A stretch of DNA of 7,009 nt from contig CALAMB010000428.1 of the NCBI GenBank assembly GCA_937925645.1, positions 1-7,009 of the forward strand, in the 5' to 3' direction. The notes under the pieces were generated by a model. That model was given only the letters and a program-made list of their open reading frames with translations. It did not search any database and was not told the DNA's origin. Position 1 is the stretch's first letter; the number at the start of each line of letters is the position of its first letter. Made by a program: the position numbers and the translations under genes. This stretch comes from an uncultured Acidobacteriota bacterium. Lineage in GTDB: Bacteria > Acidobacteriota > JAAYUB01. This document shows positions 5,464 to 7,009 of the stretch, in pieces.

Positions 5464-6354
5464 ATGAAAGATCAACGCCGAGCCTACGTGTATGCCGCGG
5501 TCGTGGTCCTCATGTGGTCCACGGTGCCGACCGTGTTCAAGTTGACCCTGCGCAGCATCGGGATCTACCCGATGCTGCTCGCAGCCGCCCTTGCATCCAC
5601 GGTTTTTCTGCTGGCCGCCCTGGCGGTCCAGGGGCGACTGAGCGAGCTGAGCCGGATCACGTGGCGCCATTGGCTGCGGGCCGCGGTCCTGGGCTTCCTG
5701 AATCCGTTCCTCTACTATGCGCTGGTGCTCAAGGCCTACGAACTCCTGCCCGCCCAGGAGGCCCAGCCGCTGAACCAGACCTGGACCATCGCCATCGTCA
5801 TTCTCTCCGTTCCGCTGCTGGGCCAGCGCCTCCGCTGGGCCAGCCTTGGCGCGATATTGGTCAGTTATCTGGGTGTGACAGTCATCGCCACGCGGGGCGA
5901 ATGGCACCATCTAAAGCTGTCCGACCCTTTCGGCGTCTTCCTGGCTCTGGCCAGCACCGTGGTGTGGGCCTTGTATTGGATCTACAATATGAAAGACCCG
6001 CGCGACGAACTCATCAAACTCATCGCCAATTTCATCTGCGGATCAGTTTTTTGCCTGGCCGCCGTGGTGGCGGCGCCCCAGGCTACCAGCGACTCATGGA
6101 TCGGCTGGGCGGGAGCGGTTTACCTGGGCCTGTTCGAGATGGGAGCGGCCTACGTGTGCTGGATGAAAGCGCTTCAACTGTCTGAAAACACCGCGCGCGT
6201 TTCCAATCTGATCCTGCTGTGCCCGTTCATTTCCCTGGTTCTGATCCACTATGTGGTGGGCGAGCCCATCCTCGAGTCCACTTTGGTGGGTTTGGTGTTC
6301 ATCATGGCCGGGATCACCTGGCAGCGAAGTCTGGGCCAGCCGCGGTCAGCGTGA
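5464..6354 (+). CDS. EamA-domain DMT-superfamily transporter
   Basis: A 296-residue protein with about ten membrane helices arranged as two EamA (PF00892) repeats: residues about 8-142, ending 'LGAILVSYLGVTVIAT', and about 155-286, ending 'LESTLVGLVFIMAGIT'. Each repeat closes with the family's 'GE/GQ + charged residue, then helix' pattern ('LLGQRLRW' at 118-125, 'VVGEPILE' at 264-271). 'LNQTWTIAIVILSVPLLGQ' in the first repeat fills the usual 'PlfvallsvlfLgE' position. Such proteins export or exchange small metabolites (amino acids, nucleotide precursors, drugs). The substrate here is unknown. It starts 44 bases after the ZIP stop on the same strand with only a weak ribosome binding site (GATGGG near 5454-5459), so it is probably co-transcribed with the ZIP gene. 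Length is normal for the family. Confidence 0.9.
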   Translation: MKDQRRAYVYAAVVVLMWSTVPTVFKLTLRSIGIYPMLLAAALASTVFLLAALAVQGRLSELSRITWRHWLRAAVLGFLNPFLYYALVLKAYELLPAQEAQPLNQTWTIAIVILSVPLLGQRLRWASLGAILVSYLGVTVIATRGEWHHLKLSDPFGVFLALASTVVWALYWIYNMKDPRDELIKLIANFICGSVFCLAAVVAAPQATSDSWIGWAGAVYLGLFEMGAAYVCWMKALQLSENTARVSNLILLCPFISLVLIHYVVGEPILESTLVGLVFIMAGITWQRSLGQPRSA

Positions 6355-6385
6355 GTCTTCCTCGCACGGAGACACTGTGTGGCCG

Positions 6386-6430
6386 GACCGGTGTCGAAAG
6401 AAATATGCCTTCCGGCTCAAACAACCGGTC
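6386..6430. repeat. Inverted repeat in the gap after the EamA gene
   Basis: GACCGGT (6386-6392) and ACCGGTC (6424-6430) are exact reverse complements separated by 31 bases, in the 122-base gap between the EamA stop and the last gene. The long loop and lack of a T-run argue against an intrinsic terminator. It might be a weak RNA structure or paired protein-binding sites, or chance. Confidence 0.25.
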
Positions 6431-6464
6431 GCCAAATCTCGTTTAATAATGGAAGATTCTGAGT

Positions 6465-6470
6465 GGGAGG
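6465..6470 (+). promoter_or_regulatory. Ribosome binding site of the final gene
   Basis: GGGAGG lies six bases before the ATG at 6477. An earlier in-frame ATG at 6471 directly abuts the Shine-Dalgarno, so it cannot be the start used with this site. This decides for 6477. Confidence 0.75.
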
Positions 6471-6476
6471 ATGATC

Positions 6477-7009
6477 ATGCACCGATGGCTATGCGGCGTG
6501 ATATTGGGCCTGCTGGTTTGCGCCGGCTGGACGACCGCCGGGGGGCTGACCGCAACCAAGCGCATCACCTTCGTCATCCAGCAGGACGCGAATCCCGCCA
6601 TGACCTCGTTGAATTTCAACAAGGGATTCGCCGATCTGCTCAAGCGATTGCCGCCGGATTGCCAAGTCAGCGTTTTCGGGTTTGCCGGCAACACCGTGTA
6701 CCCGGTGCGGCACGGGAAGGCCGGCGCATTGGACTGGCCGCCGAAAGGTCTGGAGTTCGTGGCCGCCAACCAGAATGCGGTGCCGTTCAAAGACCTGTTG
6801 GCCATCCTCGTGCATTGGCGGATCCAGGATCAGCCGGTGTGTTTTATCAGCAACTGCCGGAGCCTGGCCATGTTTCAGAGCATGCAGCTCGAAGGATCCA
6901 ATATCGACAAGCACGTGAACATCAAGCCCTCGGTCGTGGCGGCCGTCGAGAAACCGGTGATCATGGACCAGCGCGATTTCGATCCCAAGCGGTACGAACC
7001 GCTGACCAA
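6477..7009 (+). CDS. Secreted protein with degenerate von Willebrand A-like layout (partial, N-terminal 177 codons)
   Basis: The frame stays open from the ATG at 6477 to the right edge, so the C-terminus is missing. Residues 1-22 ('MHRWLCGVILGLLVCAGWTT') form a clear signal peptide. Beyond it the order of predicted elements is a hydrophobic strand 'RITFVIQQ' (29-36), a helix 'FNKGFADLLKRLP' (47-59), a strand 'CQVSVFGFAG' (62-71), a helix 'VPFKDLLAILVHWRI' (102-116), and 'PVCFISNCRSLAMFQSM' (120-136). This resembles a vWA fold, in which the first strand should end in the metal-binding D-x-S-x-S; here the corresponding residues are Q-Q-D-A-N, so any MIDAS site is lost. The vWA match is by eye only. 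The product is otherwise a hypothetical exported protein. It has a strong ribosome binding site, but its 122-base gap from the EamA gene makes it probably a separate unit. I saw no convincing promoter there. Confidence 0.75.
   Translation, partial: MHRWLCGVILGLLVCAGWTTAGGLTATKRITFVIQQDANPAMTSLNFNKGFADLLKRLPPDCQVSVFGFAGNTVYPVRHGKAGALDWPPKGLEFVAANQNAVPFKDLLAILVHWRIQDQPVCFISNCRSLAMFQSMQLEGSNIDKHVNIKPSVVAAVEKPVIMDQRDFDPKRYEPLT

Noticed and set aside
5403..6185. A 260-codon plus-strand frame overlapping the ZIP end and the EamA gene
   Set aside because: Out of frame with the EamA gene, whose helices and repeat motifs are clear. The alternative translation is Arg/Gly/Pro-rich and featureless.
1..7009. 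tRNA, rRNA, CRISPR array, insertion sequence, attachment site or toxin-antitoxin pair
   Set aside because: No spaced direct repeats, transposase or integrase motifs, cloverleaf sequences or small two-gene toxin modules were seen on either strand; the window is filled by the listed genes.

Overview
The window is an ordinary-looking chromosomal stretch of a GC-rich (about 60% by eye), probably Gram-negative bacterium. It is densely packed with genes, and no gap between genes exceeds about 130 bases. Codon use looks uniform and there are no insertion sequences, tRNAs, CRISPR arrays or phage genes. The mix of a CstA transporter, a secreted CAP-domain protein, a large polytopic membrane protein of the 'PTPS-related' type and short secreted hypotheticals would fit Acidobacteriota or a similar deep environmental lineage. 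That placement is a weak inference; no marker gene is present.

Layout. Four genes lie on the minus strand, transcribed right to left from about 4480 down to 1. In order of transcription they are a 583-residue multi-pass membrane protein with a YfhO/GT-C-like look (2729-4480), a small secreted protein of unknown function (1952-2641), a secreted CAP/SCP-like protein with an extra C-terminal domain (1054-1866), and the first 314 codons of a CstA-family peptide/pyruvate transporter (1-944, continuing off the left edge). At 4481-4606 a divergent intergenic region separates them from three plus-strand genes: a ZIP-family metal transporter (4607-5419), an EamA/DMT-family transporter (5464-6354), and the first 177 codons of a secreted protein whose layout resembles a degenerate von Willebrand A domain (6477 to the right edge).

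How they fit together. Nearly everything is membrane-embedded or exported, but the genes do not form one recognisable pathway. The best-supported transcription unit is ZIP followed by EamA, behind a sigma70-like promoter at 4529-4556. On the minus strand the short gaps (85-109 bases) are partly filled by small RNA stem-loops, including a perfect C(UUCG)G hairpin and a tandem pair of hairpins, so the four genes may be only loosely co-transcribed. A 14-base dyad sits just before the cstA ribosome binding site.

I found no strong candidate for an undescribed system. The points worth a second look are the uncharacterised C-terminal domain of the CAP protein, the MIDAS-less vWA-like protein at the right edge, the pairing of the membrane protein with an unknown secreted protein, and the leader and intergenic RNA structures.
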